Positions 26,616 through 36,013 of a DNA stretch of 64,000 nt are shown here, piece by piece. Each line of letters starts with the position of its first letter. Positions within the stretch are counted from its first letter, which is position 1. Below the pieces are notes generated by a model. That model was not told the origin of the DNA and searched no databases. It saw nothing but the letters and a program-made list of their open reading frames with translations. The stretch comes from Leisingera sp. SS27. Lineage in GTDB: Bacteria > Pseudomonadota > Alphaproteobacteria > Rhodobacterales > Rhodobacteraceae. The stretch covers positions 806,001 through 870,000 of the forward strand of contig NZ_JAQNCY010000001.1 in the NCBI RefSeq assembly GCF_028368855.1, in the 5' to 3' direction. A program made the translations under genes and the position numbers.

Positions 26616-27665
26616 TTAGCAGCAGCCTGCCGCAGCACCGTCCTGCTCCAGCCCGTTGAAAGGCGAATTGCCGCCGCAACCCGCAAAGATACCGTAATGG
26701 GTGTCAAACGAGCCGATGAACTCGAAATGCGGCGCAAGACGGGTGTCCTGCAGCATCATCCAGGTGTTACCGCAGACCGGGAACACCTTTCCCGCCTCGA
26801 TCACATGGTGGTCATCCAGTATCAAACGGTGCGGCGCGTGGTCGATGGTGCCCTTGTAGATCACCGCCTGGCCGTAATCTTCGCAAGCCGGCTCCAGCGC
26901 GGGCAGCTTGAACAGCCGGTAGGTGGCCGACAGGAATTTCAGCGGCTGCACCCGTTTTTCCAACACAGGGTTTTCAATGGTCAAGAGGCGCGAGGTCACC
27001 ATCCGTGGGTCCTTGAACCCCGCCTCCTTGGCGATTGACAGAAAATCGTTCCAATAGAGCGCCCCGGACAGGCATTCGCCGTACAGAACCTCATCCTCTG
27101 CCATCTCCTGCGGCACCCGGCGGTCGGCATAGACATCGGAGAAATACATCTCCCCGCCTTCTTTCAGCAGATGATGCGCGCCGCGCAGCACAGCGCTCTT
27201 GTCGGTGGCCAGGTTGATCACGCAGTTGGAGACGATGATGTCAAAGGAGCCCGGCTCCAGGTCCAGTTCCTCCAGCTGTTCGATAAACCCGTGGTGAAAC
27301 TCGACGTTTGACTTGGCATAGCCGAAGGCCTCAGCGTGGTAGTCCTGATGGCGGCGCGCCACCTCCAGCTGGGCGGGCGTCATGTCGACACCAACGACCT
27401 TGCCGTGCTCGCCCGCCAGCGCCGACAGCGCATAGACGTCCCGTCCTGCACCGCAGCCCAAATCCAGGATGCGCGCACCCTCCAGCGCTTCCGGCGCAAT
27501 CAGCCCGCAGCCGTAGTAGCGGGTCAGCACCTCATCGTGGATTTTCGACAGCACCGCCTTCACATGATCCGGCATGTCGTCCGGCGTGCAGCAGGCGTTG
27601 GTCTGGAGGTCATCGCTGCCTTGCAGCACCTCGCCGTAATAGGTCTGCACGTTTTCATGTTTCAT
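26616..27665 (-). CDS. arsM: Arsenite S-adenosylmethyltransferase (ArsM-like)
   Basis: 349 aa. SAM motif LDLGCGAGRD (67-76) and the three cysteines expected for arsenite binding: Cys53 (YYGCGLI), Cys148 (SNCVINL) and Cys198 (GECLSGAL), as in ArsM. The C-terminal ~140 residues, with GNTWMMLQDTR and a terminal Cys pair, form the extra domain seen in longer family members. It converts As(III) to methylated arsenicals; longer forms also occur in arsenosugar synthesis. No arsR or ars pump is adjacent. The As function is inferred from the cysteines. Confidence 0.85.
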   Translation of the reverse strand: MKHENVQTYYGEVLQGSDDLQTNACCTPDDMPDHVKAVLSKIHDEVLTRYYGCGLIAPEALEGARILDLGCGAGRDVYALSALAGEHGKVVGVDMTPAQLEVARRHQDYHAEAFGYAKSNVEFHHGFIEQLEELDLEPGSFDIIVSNCVINLATDKSAVLRGAHHLLKEGGEMYFSDVYADRRVPQEMAEDEVLYGECLSGALYWNDFLSIAKEAGFKDPRMVTSRLLTIENPVLEKRVQPLKFLSATYRLFKLPALEPACEDYGQAVIYKGTIDHAPHRLILDDHHVIEAGKVFPVCGNTWMMLQDTRLAPHFEFIGSFDTHYGIFAGCGGNSPFNGLEQDGAAAGCC

Positions 27666-27779
27666 GGGGGCGCCTTTCCTGCTGTGTCAGGAGCACAGGG
27701 ATAGCGGCCCCCAGCCACCCGGGCAATCGGGCCGGCGGGAGGCCTGACGCAACTGTGATAGAGCGTGGGCATTGCGGCT

Positions 27780-27799
27780 GCCCGGCCTTCCGGCCGGGC
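27780..27799. terminator. Intergenic hairpin, convergent or tail
   Basis: Stem GCCCGGCC (27780-27787), 4-base loop, GGCCGGGC (27792-27799), just beyond the alkC-like stop on the minus strand. Short T content, so termination is tentative. Confidence 0.45.
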
Positions 27800-27829
27800 G
27801 GAGTAGAAATTCGATGATGTGGCTGAGGC

Positions 27830-28954
27830 TCACCCTTCCGGCAGCAATTCAAACGCGGCCTCTGCCCGCACCTTGCCGTTCACCATCAGCTCAATCCGGT
27901 GCGGCCCCGGCACCAGCTTGAAGGTTGTGGCGTTGCCCTTCAGCTTGTGGCGCTTATCCAATTTCAACAATTTGCCAGAAATTTTCGATTGCTTCAGCTT
28001 GAACACTTTCGCCGATATCTTGCCGCCAGGCCGCTGGAAATGAAGGATATAGTCGACCAGGACCGGTGACCCCGCCTGCCCCTCCAGATGTGCCGAGAAC
28101 TCCAGGGCATCGCCAATCCGAACATTTTGCGATTTCAGTGCGATTTCAGCGCTCAAGTCCAGATCCGGGTCATAACCCAGCATCTTCATCGCCCGCGGGT
28201 GGCCCGCCTTGACCAGCCCGCGCAGCGCATGCGAGGTCATCCAGCCCAATTCCTTGGCCGACTGCACCCCGGCTTCCTGCCAGCGCTCCAGCCGGTCCAT
28301 AACCAGATCCGGATCCTTCTTGGCGATGTCGTTCAGGTGGTTTGCGATTGACCGGGTCACATAGCGGGTCGGGTCGGAATGCAGATGGTCCAGCAGCGGC
28401 AGCGGCTCATCCAGCCGCAGCCCCACCGCCTCGCCCCAGGGCAGCCGCGGCCGGGTGCCTTCGCTGACCAGGCGGCGGACGTGATAGCTGGAATGTGTGG
28501 CCCAATCCTCCATCCGCGCCAGCACCTCTGCCGGCCAGCGGTTCAGGAAGGGGCGGATCGCCCATTCCATGGAAAACCGCTGGGTGATTTCTTCCAGCAG
28601 GTCCAACGAAAGGTCCGGATGTGCCTCAACGCCTCGTGCGGCCACATACTCACCCAAGGGAGCAAAGATGAAATCGCCGAAATCATCATCGGTTTTCGAC
28701 GGGTCCAGTGGCGGCGGCAGCGCCTTCAGCAGCACCGGAGCAGCGTTGTGCAGTGCCTCCGGCAGGTGATCCGCCAGCACATCCGCAATCAGCGTCATCC
28801 GCTGCTTCAGCTCCAGCGCCGGCAGGTCTGCCATCACTTGGGTTTCAAACGCTTCAGCATCAAATCCGCCGTCCGCAGCCGCGAACAGACCCGCCAGATA
28901 CCGGACCTTCTCACGGTTAAATAACTGGTCCTTCAGGGAAAACCCGCCATCCAT
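27830..28954 (-). CDS. AlkC-like DNA alkylation repair protein
   Basis: 374 aa. The first ~270 residues are HEAT-like helices with family sequence (FGDFIFAPLGEYVAARG, YHVRRLVSEGTRPRLPWG, YVTRSIANHLNDIAKKDP), and the last ~95 residues look like a beta-rich Ig-like domain (IGDALEFSAHLEG to the end). This HEAT plus Ig arrangement is known for AlkC DNA glycosylases that remove 3-methyladenine-type lesions. It follows an SDR gene by 15 bases, so the two are co-transcribed, though no functional link is evident. Catalytic residues were not checked. Confidence 0.85.
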   Translation of the reverse strand: MDGGFSLKDQLFNREKVRYLAGLFAAADGGFDAEAFETQVMADLPALELKQRMTLIADVLADHLPEALHNAAPVLLKALPPPLDPSKTDDDFGDFIFAPLGEYVAARGVEAHPDLSLDLLEEITQRFSMEWAIRPFLNRWPAEVLARMEDWATHSSYHVRRLVSEGTRPRLPWGEAVGLRLDEPLPLLDHLHSDPTRYVTRSIANHLNDIAKKDPDLVMDRLERWQEAGVQSAKELGWMTSHALRGLVKAGHPRAMKMLGYDPDLDLSAEIALKSQNVRIGDALEFSAHLEGQAGSPVLVDYILHFQRPGGKISAKVFKLKQSKISGKLLKLDKRHKLKGNATTFKLVPGPHRIELMVNGKVRAEAAFELLPEG

Positions 28955-28969
28955 ATGCCCTGCCCCTCC

Positions 28970-29749
28970 TTACATCGTGCTGTTGGTGGCGCCGCCGTCC
29001 AGCAGGATATTCTGCCCGACGATGAAGCCCGCATGCTGTGAGCACAGGAAGGCGCAGGCGGCGCCGAACTCCTGCCGGGTGCCATATCGGCCAGCGGGAA
29101 TCGTGCCGAACCGCTGCTTCTGCGCTTCTTCGGGCGTGATCCCCTGCGCCTTGGCGGCACCGCCATCCAGCGCCACGGCGCGGTCGGTGGCATGGATGCC
29201 CGGCTGCAGGTTGTTGATCGTAACGCCGTGGCCCGCCACCTGCCGCGAGGTGCCCGCGACATAGCCCGTCAGCCCTGCACGGGCCGAGTTTGACAGCCCC
29301 AGCACCGACACCGGCGATTTGACAGAGACCGAGGTGATATTGACCACCCGGCCCCAGCCGCGCTCCATCATGCCGGGCAGCAGCGCCTTCATCAGCGCAA
29401 TCGGCGCCAGCATGTTGGCGTCCAGCGCCTTGATGAAGTCCTCGCGGTCCCAGTCGGTCCACATGCCCGGCGGCGGACCGCCTGCATTTGTGACCAGGAT
29501 ATCCACCCCCTCCGCCGCATCCAGCACCTGCTTCTGGCCCTCCGGCGTTGCGACATCCGCAGCCACCGTTACCACGTCGACACCGTACTGATCACGGATG
29601 GCCTGCGCTGAGGCCTCCAGCGCCTCTGAACCGCGGGCGTTCATCACCAGGTTCACACCGGCCTCCGCCAGCGCCTCCGCGCAGCCGAGGCCCAACCCCT
29701 TGCTGCTGGCACAGACCAGCGCGCGCTTGCCAGAAATACCCAGATCCAT
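28970..29749 (-). CDS. Atypical SDR (3-oxoacyl-ACP reductase-like) lacking YxxxK
   Basis: 259 aa from 29749, preceded by GGAGGACGACG; the much longer open frame is ignored. Cofactor motif SSKGLGLG and NAGG are normal, but the Tyr-x-x-x-Lys motif position reads LSNSARAG, as in a known SDR subgroup with LSNxxRAG. Classical Tyr/Lys chemistry should therefore be absent. First gene of the SDR-alkC pair. Substrate unknown. Confidence 0.85.
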   Translation of the reverse strand: MDLGISGKRALVCASSKGLGLGCAEALAEAGVNLVMNARGSEALEASAQAIRDQYGVDVVTVAADVATPEGQKQVLDAAEGVDILVTNAGGPPPGMWTDWDREDFIKALDANMLAPIALMKALLPGMMERGWGRVVNITSVSVKSPVSVLGLSNSARAGLTGYVAGTSRQVAGHGVTINNLQPGIHATDRAVALDGGAAKAQGITPEEAQKQRFGTIPAGRYGTRQEFGAACAFLCSQHAGFIVGQNILLDGGATNSTM

Positions 29750-29953
29750 CGTCGTCCTCCCTCCGGATTCTTCGCCGTTTGGCGGAGAGTGCACCGCCCG
29801 CCTGCCAAAGGCCAGCCCCGGCCGGCCGCTGACGCAATCGTGAAGCTGCCGGAAAATCAGCCCCGTTCCACCGCCATTGTGCCACATTCCGCAGGCATTT
29901 CTGTTGGACAGCGCCCCGTGCGCTCCCTCATATGGACCAAGGCCAACCCGCAG

Positions 29954-30967
29954 ATGGGACAGACAGTGACCGCCAGCCTCTCCTCCGTTCAGGCCTACCC
30001 GGCCGAGCGTTTCCGTGTGGAATACGGCGCCAATTCCGGCGATCCGCTTGGCGTGCTTGAGGATCTGGTGCTGGATGACATCTACCTGCTGAACAGCCCC
30101 GCCCCGCCGCAGCGCCTTGGCATCGCCGCCCATCACGACGGCAGTTTCACCGTTGCGGACGGCAGCGCCATCGGCGCCCCCGGCGCGGTGCTGCATCTTG
30201 ACTGCCTGCTGACCCTGATGCCCGACCGCGGCCCCAACACCGAGACGCTGGTGATGGTGGAGGCCGACGCAGAGGGCTATATCGCCGCCATTTTCCTGGT
30301 GCCGCTGGCGCCGCTGCAGGCTCAGATGCCCTACACTCTGGTAAAGGCAGAACGCGAGCCCGCCCGGCGCAAGCTGGCACAATCGGCCTGTGTCTCCTTT
30401 ACCCGCGGCACCCGCATCACCCTGTCGACCGGCGAACAGCGCCCGATCGAGGAGATGCGCGCAGGCGACCGGGTGCTGACCCGCGACGACGGCATCCAGG
30501 AAGTGCGCTGGGTCGGCCAGTCCACCCTGCGCGCGGTGGGCGACCTGGCGCCGATCCTGATCCGCAAGGGCGCCCTCAACAACTCCAACGACCTGATCGT
30601 CAGCCCCAGCCACCGGCTGATGGTCTACCAGCGCCGCGACGAGATCGGCGCCGGCGCACCGGAACTGCTGGTGCGCGCCCGCGATCTGGTGAACGGCGGC
30701 AGCGTTGTCGTGCTAGATGGCGGCTTTACCGACTACTTCCAGATCCTGTTCGACCAGCACCACATCATCTATGCCGAAGGCATTGCGGCTGAGAGCACCT
30801 TCCTGGACCCGGTCACCCGCCAGGTTCTGCCCGAGGACTTCTGGGCCACCCGGCCCGGCAGCCTGCCAGCGGCCCACACCCGCGGCGCCCATGGTCTGGA
30901 CGTGAACCGCTCCCTCCTGGACCGGCCGGACGCGGTGCGGCTGCTGAAACGCTCCTCACTGCGCTGA
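29954..30967 (+). CDS. Hint (hedgehog/intein-like) domain protein
   Basis: 337 aa. Hint_2-type domain about 146-300: Cys146 (CVSFTRGTRI) is the possible splice/autocleavage nucleophile, then PIEEMRAGDRVLTRDDG and SPSHR (His220). The N-terminal ~140 residues form a beta-rich domain of unknown function. Such proteins are abundant in Rhodobacteraceae, often in secreted or calcium-binding contexts. Start at 29954 is tentative; the frame is open from 29789. Whether it cleaves itself cannot be judged from sequence. No neighbour link apparent. Confidence 0.75.
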   Translation: MGQTVTASLSSVQAYPAERFRVEYGANSGDPLGVLEDLVLDDIYLLNSPAPPQRLGIAAHHDGSFTVADGSAIGAPGAVLHLDCLLTLMPDRGPNTETLVMVEADAEGYIAAIFLVPLAPLQAQMPYTLVKAEREPARRKLAQSACVSFTRGTRITLSTGEQRPIEEMRAGDRVLTRDDGIQEVRWVGQSTLRAVGDLAPILIRKGALNNSNDLIVSPSHRLMVYQRRDEIGAGAPELLVRARDLVNGGSVVVLDGGFTDYFQILFDQHHIIYAEGIAAESTFLDPVTRQVLPEDFWATRPGSLPAAHTRGAHGLDVNRSLLDRPDAVRLLKRSSLR

Positions 30968-31119
30968 GCAGCGGCAAGGCTGCGGAACCGTTTCTCTTTC
31001 GCCTCAGACAGTTGCGTGAATACGAGCAATTTGCTGCCAATTGCATCTGTATTTAGTGGTTTCAAACTGACACTCACACCAGATCCTGCTATTCTGCTGC
31101 CAACAAAAAAGAGAGCAGT

Positions 31120-31959
31120 ATGATCAGGCACTTTCTCCTCACCTTGGGGCTCATGCTTGTTGCATGGCCGGCCGCGGCGCAAAAAGCAGGCGTCGGCGCA
31201 TGGGAGAACTCCAGTTACAGCATCCTGTCCTGGATCGAGGACACCCCCGGTCTTGGCTGGTACTACAACTGGCGCCCGGATCAAATGTACCACAAGGGCC
31301 GTCAAAGCCGCTCTGTCGAATTCGTGCCGATGATCCACGGCGCCCGCGACGTGAACAAGCGCATCCGCTCGGACCACAGGGTCAGCGCACTACTGGGCTT
31401 CAACGAGCCGGACGGGCGCAGCGGCGGCCATCAGGCCGGGATGAGCGTGAAACAGGCCATCAAACTCTGGCCCAGACTGGAACGCCACGGGCTGCGCCTG
31501 GGCAGCCCGGCCACCACTCAATCAGGCACCTTGGGGCACAACTCCTGGCTGCGCCGCTTTATGGATCAGGCGGAAGCCAGGGGGCTGCGTGTCGACTTCA
31601 TGGCCGTCCACTATTATTCCGAGGATGGCAGCGTGAAGGACTTCGAACGCTGGCTGCGGGCCGTCCACCGCGAATACGGCCGCCCCGTCTGGGTGACCGA
31701 ATTCGCCCATATCGATTGGACCCGCCCGGCATCCGCCAGCCACGCGCAGAACGCTGCCTTTGCCCGCAAGGCGATTGCGATGATGGAGCGCCTGCCCTTT
31801 GTCGAGCGCCACGCCTGGTTTGCCGCCAACCCCTATCCCTGGCAGGGCCGCGTGCCGCAGATCAACCTCCTGAACGATGACCTGAGCCCGACAGCCGCAG
31901 GTGACGCCTTTGCCCGCGCGGTCAGCCGGGCTGCCGGCCTGCAGGTGGCCAGCAACTGA
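31120..31959 (+). CDS. Secreted Asl1-like glycosyl hydrolase
   Basis: 279 aa with a signal peptide (cleavage near PAAAQK, residue 20). The TIM-barrel-like catalytic sequence has GFNEPD (Glu96 as possible acid/base) and WVTEF (Glu194 as possible nucleophile), as in the glycosyl hydrolase catalytic core/Asl1 family. Expected to act on extracellular or cell-wall polysaccharide. Followed by a 290-base gap with no gene before the histidine kinase. Substrate unknown. Confidence 0.8.
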   Translation: MIRHFLLTLGLMLVAWPAAAQKAGVGAWENSSYSILSWIEDTPGLGWYYNWRPDQMYHKGRQSRSVEFVPMIHGARDVNKRIRSDHRVSALLGFNEPDGRSGGHQAGMSVKQAIKLWPRLERHGLRLGSPATTQSGTLGHNSWLRRFMDQAEARGLRVDFMAVHYYSEDGSVKDFERWLRAVHREYGRPVWVTEFAHIDWTRPASASHAQNAAFARKAIAMMERLPFVERHAWFAANPYPWQGRVPQINLLNDDLSPTAAGDAFARAVSRAAGLQVASN

Positions 31960-32251
31960 ACCAACGGCCAGGCGGGACACCCCCCAATCCGGCATCTGGG
32001 TTTGCGGCGGCAGTGCATCCGGCCATCCGGTGCGCCCCGTCCTTGGGGCCTGCCTCCTCCCCGTGCACACCGCAGTTCCAACAAAAAATCAAGGCGTTTT
32101 CTGCGGATGAAAGAGATGCTGCATTGCGGAAACAAAGGACGCCCGGTCAACTGACCCGTTTCGAAAGAAGAGGTACACGCTGGGGTTTTGTTCACACAAT
32201 GTTAATCGCGTAAAAGCACAATGAACCTGGCGGGCAAGGGATTGTGATTAC

Positions 32252-34057
32252 ATGCCGGAACATTCACCCGAACTGCATAACTGGCGCCGGCTCTTCGGCC
32301 GCGGCCATCTTTCGCTGATCCATGCTCTGATCATCGGGCTGTCGCTGATGATGACTTTCGGGGCCTGGTACTATGCAAAAGCGCAGACCGAGACCCGCAC
32401 AGAAAATGCCTTCAAGGCCGCGCGCGACCAGGCGGTCGGCCTGATTTCCGCCCGGATGGCGAAATATGAGGATGCGCTCTGGGCTGGTGTCTCCACCGTG
32501 CAGTCTCATGGCGGCGATATGAGCTACCAGGAGTGGAAGGAATTTGCGCGTTCGCTGCGTGTGGACGAACGCTATCCCGGGATTAATGGCATCGGCATCA
32601 TTCATCATGTCGAGCCGGACCAGTTCGAAAGCTATCTGCAGACCCGGCGCCAGGAACGCCCGGGATTCTCCGTTTACCCGGAGCATGATAACAGCATCCG
32701 CCTGCCCATCTCCTTTATTGAGCCGGAGACCCTCAATGCAGCCGCCGTTGGCCTGGATGTCGCGCATGAAGTGAACCGCCGGACGGCGGCCCTGGCCAGC
32801 AGCGCGACCGGCGGCGCCCGGATCACAGGCCCGATTGTACTGGTGCAGGATGAAAGCAGCACCCCGGGTTTCCTGTTTTACGCCCCATTTTACACTGGCG
32901 GGCGCAGTGCGGACACGGCGCCTGGTGAACGGCATCTGGACGGCATGGTTTACGCACCCTTTGTGGTCCGCAAGCTGATGGCTGGCTTGCTGTCCAAGGA
33001 CCTCAGGAATGTGCGCTTCAGTATCAGCGACGGCGCTGAGATGATCTATGACGAACACGATCCCGCTGACCCTCAGTTCGACTCCTCTCCCAGGTTCTCC
33101 GAAAAAGTAGAGCTGGAGATCTATGGCCGGACCTGGACACTCGATTTCCGCACCAGCCTTGGCTTCCGGCAAGCGCATTCCTACTCCCAGCCAGTGCTGA
33201 TACTGGTCGGCGGCCTGGTGATCGAGGCACTGGTGATTTCGCTGCTGTTCCTCATGGCGCGCTCCAACCAGCGCGCCAGGGCCTATGCTGACCGGGTCAC
33301 CGCAGACCTGAAGGAAAAAACCGCAAAGCTGGAGAAGGCCCACGACGAGCTGGAGCAGTTTGTCTATATCACCTCCCATGACCTGAAGACGCCGGTGCGC
33401 GGCATCGGAGCGCTGACAGAGATAATCCAGGAAGACCTGGAAGACTACTTCAACTCCGCCGATGCAGATCCCGATGTGGCCGCCAACCTGGCCCTGATCA
33501 CCGAACGGGTGGCCCGGATGAACAATCTGACCCAGGGGGTGATGGAATACGCGCGGACCGGCGCTCATTCAGCCGAAGACGAGGAGCTGTGCCTGCAGGA
33601 TACGATCAAGGCGCTCCGGTCCGACTTTGGCCTCTCCGGCCCCCAGCTGGAGCTGAGCGGCAACGCAACCCGGATCTCCACGGATACCTTCAACTTTGTC
33701 CGCGTGCTGGAAAACCTGGTTGGAAATGCGGTCAAATACCACCCGGATCCGGAGCACGCGAAAATCGCTGTCACCGTGGATGACATGGGAAGCCGCTATG
33801 CCGTCTCGGTCCGCGACAACGGCGGCGGCATCGCCCCGGAGCACCACAGCAGGATCTTTGATGTCTTTCAAACCCTGCGCCGCGCGGGGGAGCCGGAAAG
33901 CACTGGCATCGGCCTCGCCATCGTTAAAAAATCTGTGGAAAAGCATGGATTTGAAGTGACTGTCCAATCCGAGATCGGACAAGGAGCCGAATTCCGGTTC
34001 AGCTGGCCCCGCAAGGGCCAAGCAGCCCCGGACGCACACCAAGACAAAGCTGCCTGA
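32252..34057 (+). CDS. CHASE-domain sensor histidine kinase
   Basis: 601 aa. First transmembrane helix 22-41, periplasmic CHASE-type region about 45-300 (SVYPEHD, FYAPFYTGG), second helix 312-336, coiled coil about 345-370, HisKA with SHDLKTPVRG (His376), and HATPase with LENLVGNAVKYHP and DNGGGIAPEH. A complete two-helix sensor kinase. Its partner is the single-domain response regulator 16 bases downstream. Ligand unknown; CHASE domains in other organisms sense cytokinins or small molecules. Confidence 0.92.
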   Translation: MPEHSPELHNWRRLFGRGHLSLIHALIIGLSLMMTFGAWYYAKAQTETRTENAFKAARDQAVGLISARMAKYEDALWAGVSTVQSHGGDMSYQEWKEFARSLRVDERYPGINGIGIIHHVEPDQFESYLQTRRQERPGFSVYPEHDNSIRLPISFIEPETLNAAAVGLDVAHEVNRRTAALASSATGGARITGPIVLVQDESSTPGFLFYAPFYTGGRSADTAPGERHLDGMVYAPFVVRKLMAGLLSKDLRNVRFSISDGAEMIYDEHDPADPQFDSSPRFSEKVELEIYGRTWTLDFRTSLGFRQAHSYSQPVLILVGGLVIEALVISLLFLMARSNQRARAYADRVTADLKEKTAKLEKAHDELEQFVYITSHDLKTPVRGIGALTEIIQEDLEDYFNSADADPDVAANLALITERVARMNNLTQGVMEYARTGAHSAEDEELCLQDTIKALRSDFGLSGPQLELSGNATRISTDTFNFVRVLENLVGNAVKYHPDPEHAKIAVTVDDMGSRYAVSVRDNGGGIAPEHHSRIFDVFQTLRRAGEPESTGIGLAIVKKSVEKHGFEVTVQSEIGQGAEFRFSWPRKGQAAPDAHQDKAA

Positions 34058-34072
34058 CGTGGAGAACACTGA

Positions 34073-34495
34073 ATGAATATCCTTCTGGTTGAGGACAATG
34101 ACGTGGATGCGCTCATCCTGGAGCGCACGCTGAAAAAGCAGTCCCCGTCAGCCAGGATCGTGCGGGCCTGCGACGGCCTGGAGGCGCTGGAGATCCTCAC
34201 CTCTGAGCGCGCGCGGGACCTGCTGCGCCCCTTCTTCATCCTGCTGGACATCAACATGCCGCGCATGAACGGGCATGAGTTTCTCGAGCAACTGCGCGCC
34301 AAGGAAGAGATTTCCGGCAACATCGTGTTCATGTTCACCACCTCCGACAACCCCAGGGACATCGCCCGCGCCTACCACCGCAACGTGAGCGGCTACATCG
34401 TCAAGCCAAGCTCCTCCGCAGGCACCAAAAAGGTGCTGAGCGCGCTGCAGGACATGTGGGAGATATGCACCCCGCCGCAATGCGCCACGGCGTGA
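34073..34495 (+). CDS. Single-domain response regulator (CheY/Rcp1-like)
   Basis: 140 aa receiver domain only. N-terminal acidic pair LLVEDNDVDAL, phospho-acceptor Asp in FILLDINMPRMNG, Thr in FMFTTSDN and Lys in VKPSSSA are present. No output domain, so it probably acts by protein contact, or the Lys-Pro tail marks an Rcp1-like partner of the upstream CHASE kinase. Operon with that kinase (16 bases apart). Confidence 0.92.
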   Translation: MNILLVEDNDVDALILERTLKKQSPSARIVRACDGLEALEILTSERARDLLRPFFILLDINMPRMNGHEFLEQLRAKEEISGNIVFMFTTSDNPRDIARAYHRNVSGYIVKPSSSAGTKKVLSALQDMWEICTPPQCATA

Positions 34496-34558
34496 CGCAG
34501 AGCCTGCATCCGCTGCCGCAGCCGGCATGGGCCGGACATGCGGCCACTGAAATCCCGA

Positions 34559-36013
34559 TCAGCGGAACTGCACCTCGCTGATCGCGGTATCCCGGTATCT
34601 GGTGCCGTAATAGACGCCGCTCAGCGTGAGGGTGATCCAGGTCACCTCCCCCAGAGGCGGCAGGCGCAGCTCTTGCAGCCCGTCCCGGTCCTCCAGCACC
34701 ACCTCCTGCCGCACCCCGGCCGAGGTCTCCACGATCAGCGACCGCACCCGGCCGTTCTTCAGAAAGATGTCGCGGCTCTTGCCATAGCCGTTGGCCACCA
34801 GCACCCGGCTGACCTGCTGCGGCGCGTCAAAGGCAAACCGCAGCACTTCTCCCTCGCCGTCATCCGCCCGCCCCTCGACCCAGGCGGTGCGGGCGCTGCC
34901 GTCCGAAAGCATCGCGCCTGAATAGGCATTGCGCCCCTGCGGCGCCAGGTGGGAGGAGACGCACAGCTCCGCAGGAACCGCGCCGAACCGCCCCCGGTTG
35001 CAGGCATAGGCCGGGGTGGCAGGCAGCGGCAGATGCCGCGGCGGCTGCGGCGCCGGCGCTTGCAGCCCCGCCAGCGCCTCCAGCGCCAGCAGCACATAGA
35101 AATCCTCCGGCCGGTCCCGGTGCGCATCAACAAAGGCCTGCCAGGCCGCGCGGGTCCCGATCCGCTCCGCCAGCTGGTACTTCCGGGCGATATCCTCCAC
35201 CGGCGCCGCAGCGACGGCCGCAGGCTGCGCCGCCGCCGCGGGCCGGCTGTGGAAATAGAAATCCCCGGTGATCGAGCTGGTCTCCCACGGCACCTGCCGC
35301 TCCTGCGTCACCGCCAGCACCTCGCTGCGGGCCGCCTTGAACACCGCCTCGATGGTGCGCCCGCCCCCGGCAGAGATCGCCCCGGCCAGCGCCCTGGTAT
35401 AGGGGGAGTTGGCGCCGCTGCCGTCCAGCGCCACATCGCCCGGCGCGGTGGCATAGGCAATCAGCGTGCCGCGCGGCGCATCCACCGGCGCCAGCCCCCG
35501 CGCCGCCGACCGGGTAGAGCCGGCAAAGGGATTGTTGCGGCAGGCATCCAGAATGACGATGTTGATGCTGGCATTCGATGAATTCATCACCCGCAGAAAG
35601 CTGTTCACATTGACCGCTTCCAGGTCGATCTCATCCTCGCTGGCGATGGCGGCGCTGACCGGCACCAGATAATTCTCGCCCTCCACCTGCACCCCGTGCC
35701 CGGCATAATAGAACAGCCCGGCCTCCACCCCCTCGCCGCGCAGCCGCCGCCCGAACCGCAAGAGCGCCTGCTTCATGCCGCCTAGATCCGCGTCCAAGAG
35801 CGTGGTCACCTCAAACCCCGCCCCCTCCAGCGCCGCCGCCATCACCCGCGCATCATTGCCGGGATTGGCCAGCGGCGCGGTATGGGCATAGTTCGAATTG
35901 CCCACCACCAGCGCAATCCGCTCCCCCGCCCGGGCCGGCGCGGTGGCAAGCGCCAGGAGCGCCAGCACCACTCCCGCCGCCGCAGCCCGGAACAGCCAAA
36001 TCCGATACAGCAT
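34559..36013 (-). CDS. Secreted caspase-like protein with C-terminal discoidin/NADase-type glycan-binding domain
   Basis: 484 aa from 36013; the open frame reaches further upstream. Signal peptide or single anchor (about 8-30), caspase domain about 31-260 with YAGHG (His106) and LDACRNNPF (Cys158), Ala/Pro linker about 275-345, and C-terminal beta-sandwich (about 360-484, SDGSARTAWVEG) like a NADase-type or discoidin glycan-binding domain. Both catalytic residues are intact, so a periplasmic or secreted peptidase is expected. Not linked to the intracellular caspase domain of the island. Substrate unknown. Confidence 0.85.
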   Translation of the reverse strand: MLYRIWLFRAAAAGVVLALLALATAPARAGERIALVVGNSNYAHTAPLANPGNDARVMAAALEGAGFEVTTLLDADLGGMKQALLRFGRRLRGEGVEAGLFYYAGHGVQVEGENYLVPVSAAIASEDEIDLEAVNVNSFLRVMNSSNASINIVILDACRNNPFAGSTRSAARGLAPVDAPRGTLIAYATAPGDVALDGSGANSPYTRALAGAISAGGGRTIEAVFKAARSEVLAVTQERQVPWETSSITGDFYFHSRPAAAAQPAAVAAAPVEDIARKYQLAERIGTRAAWQAFVDAHRDRPEDFYVLLALEALAGLQAPAPQPPRHLPLPATPAYACNRGRFGAVPAELCVSSHLAPQGRNAYSGAMLSDGSARTAWVEGRADDGEGEVLRFAFDAPQQVSRVLVANGYGKSRDIFLKNGRVRSLIVETSAGVRQEVVLEDRDGLQELRLPPLGEVTWITLTLSGVYYGTRYRDTAISEVQFR

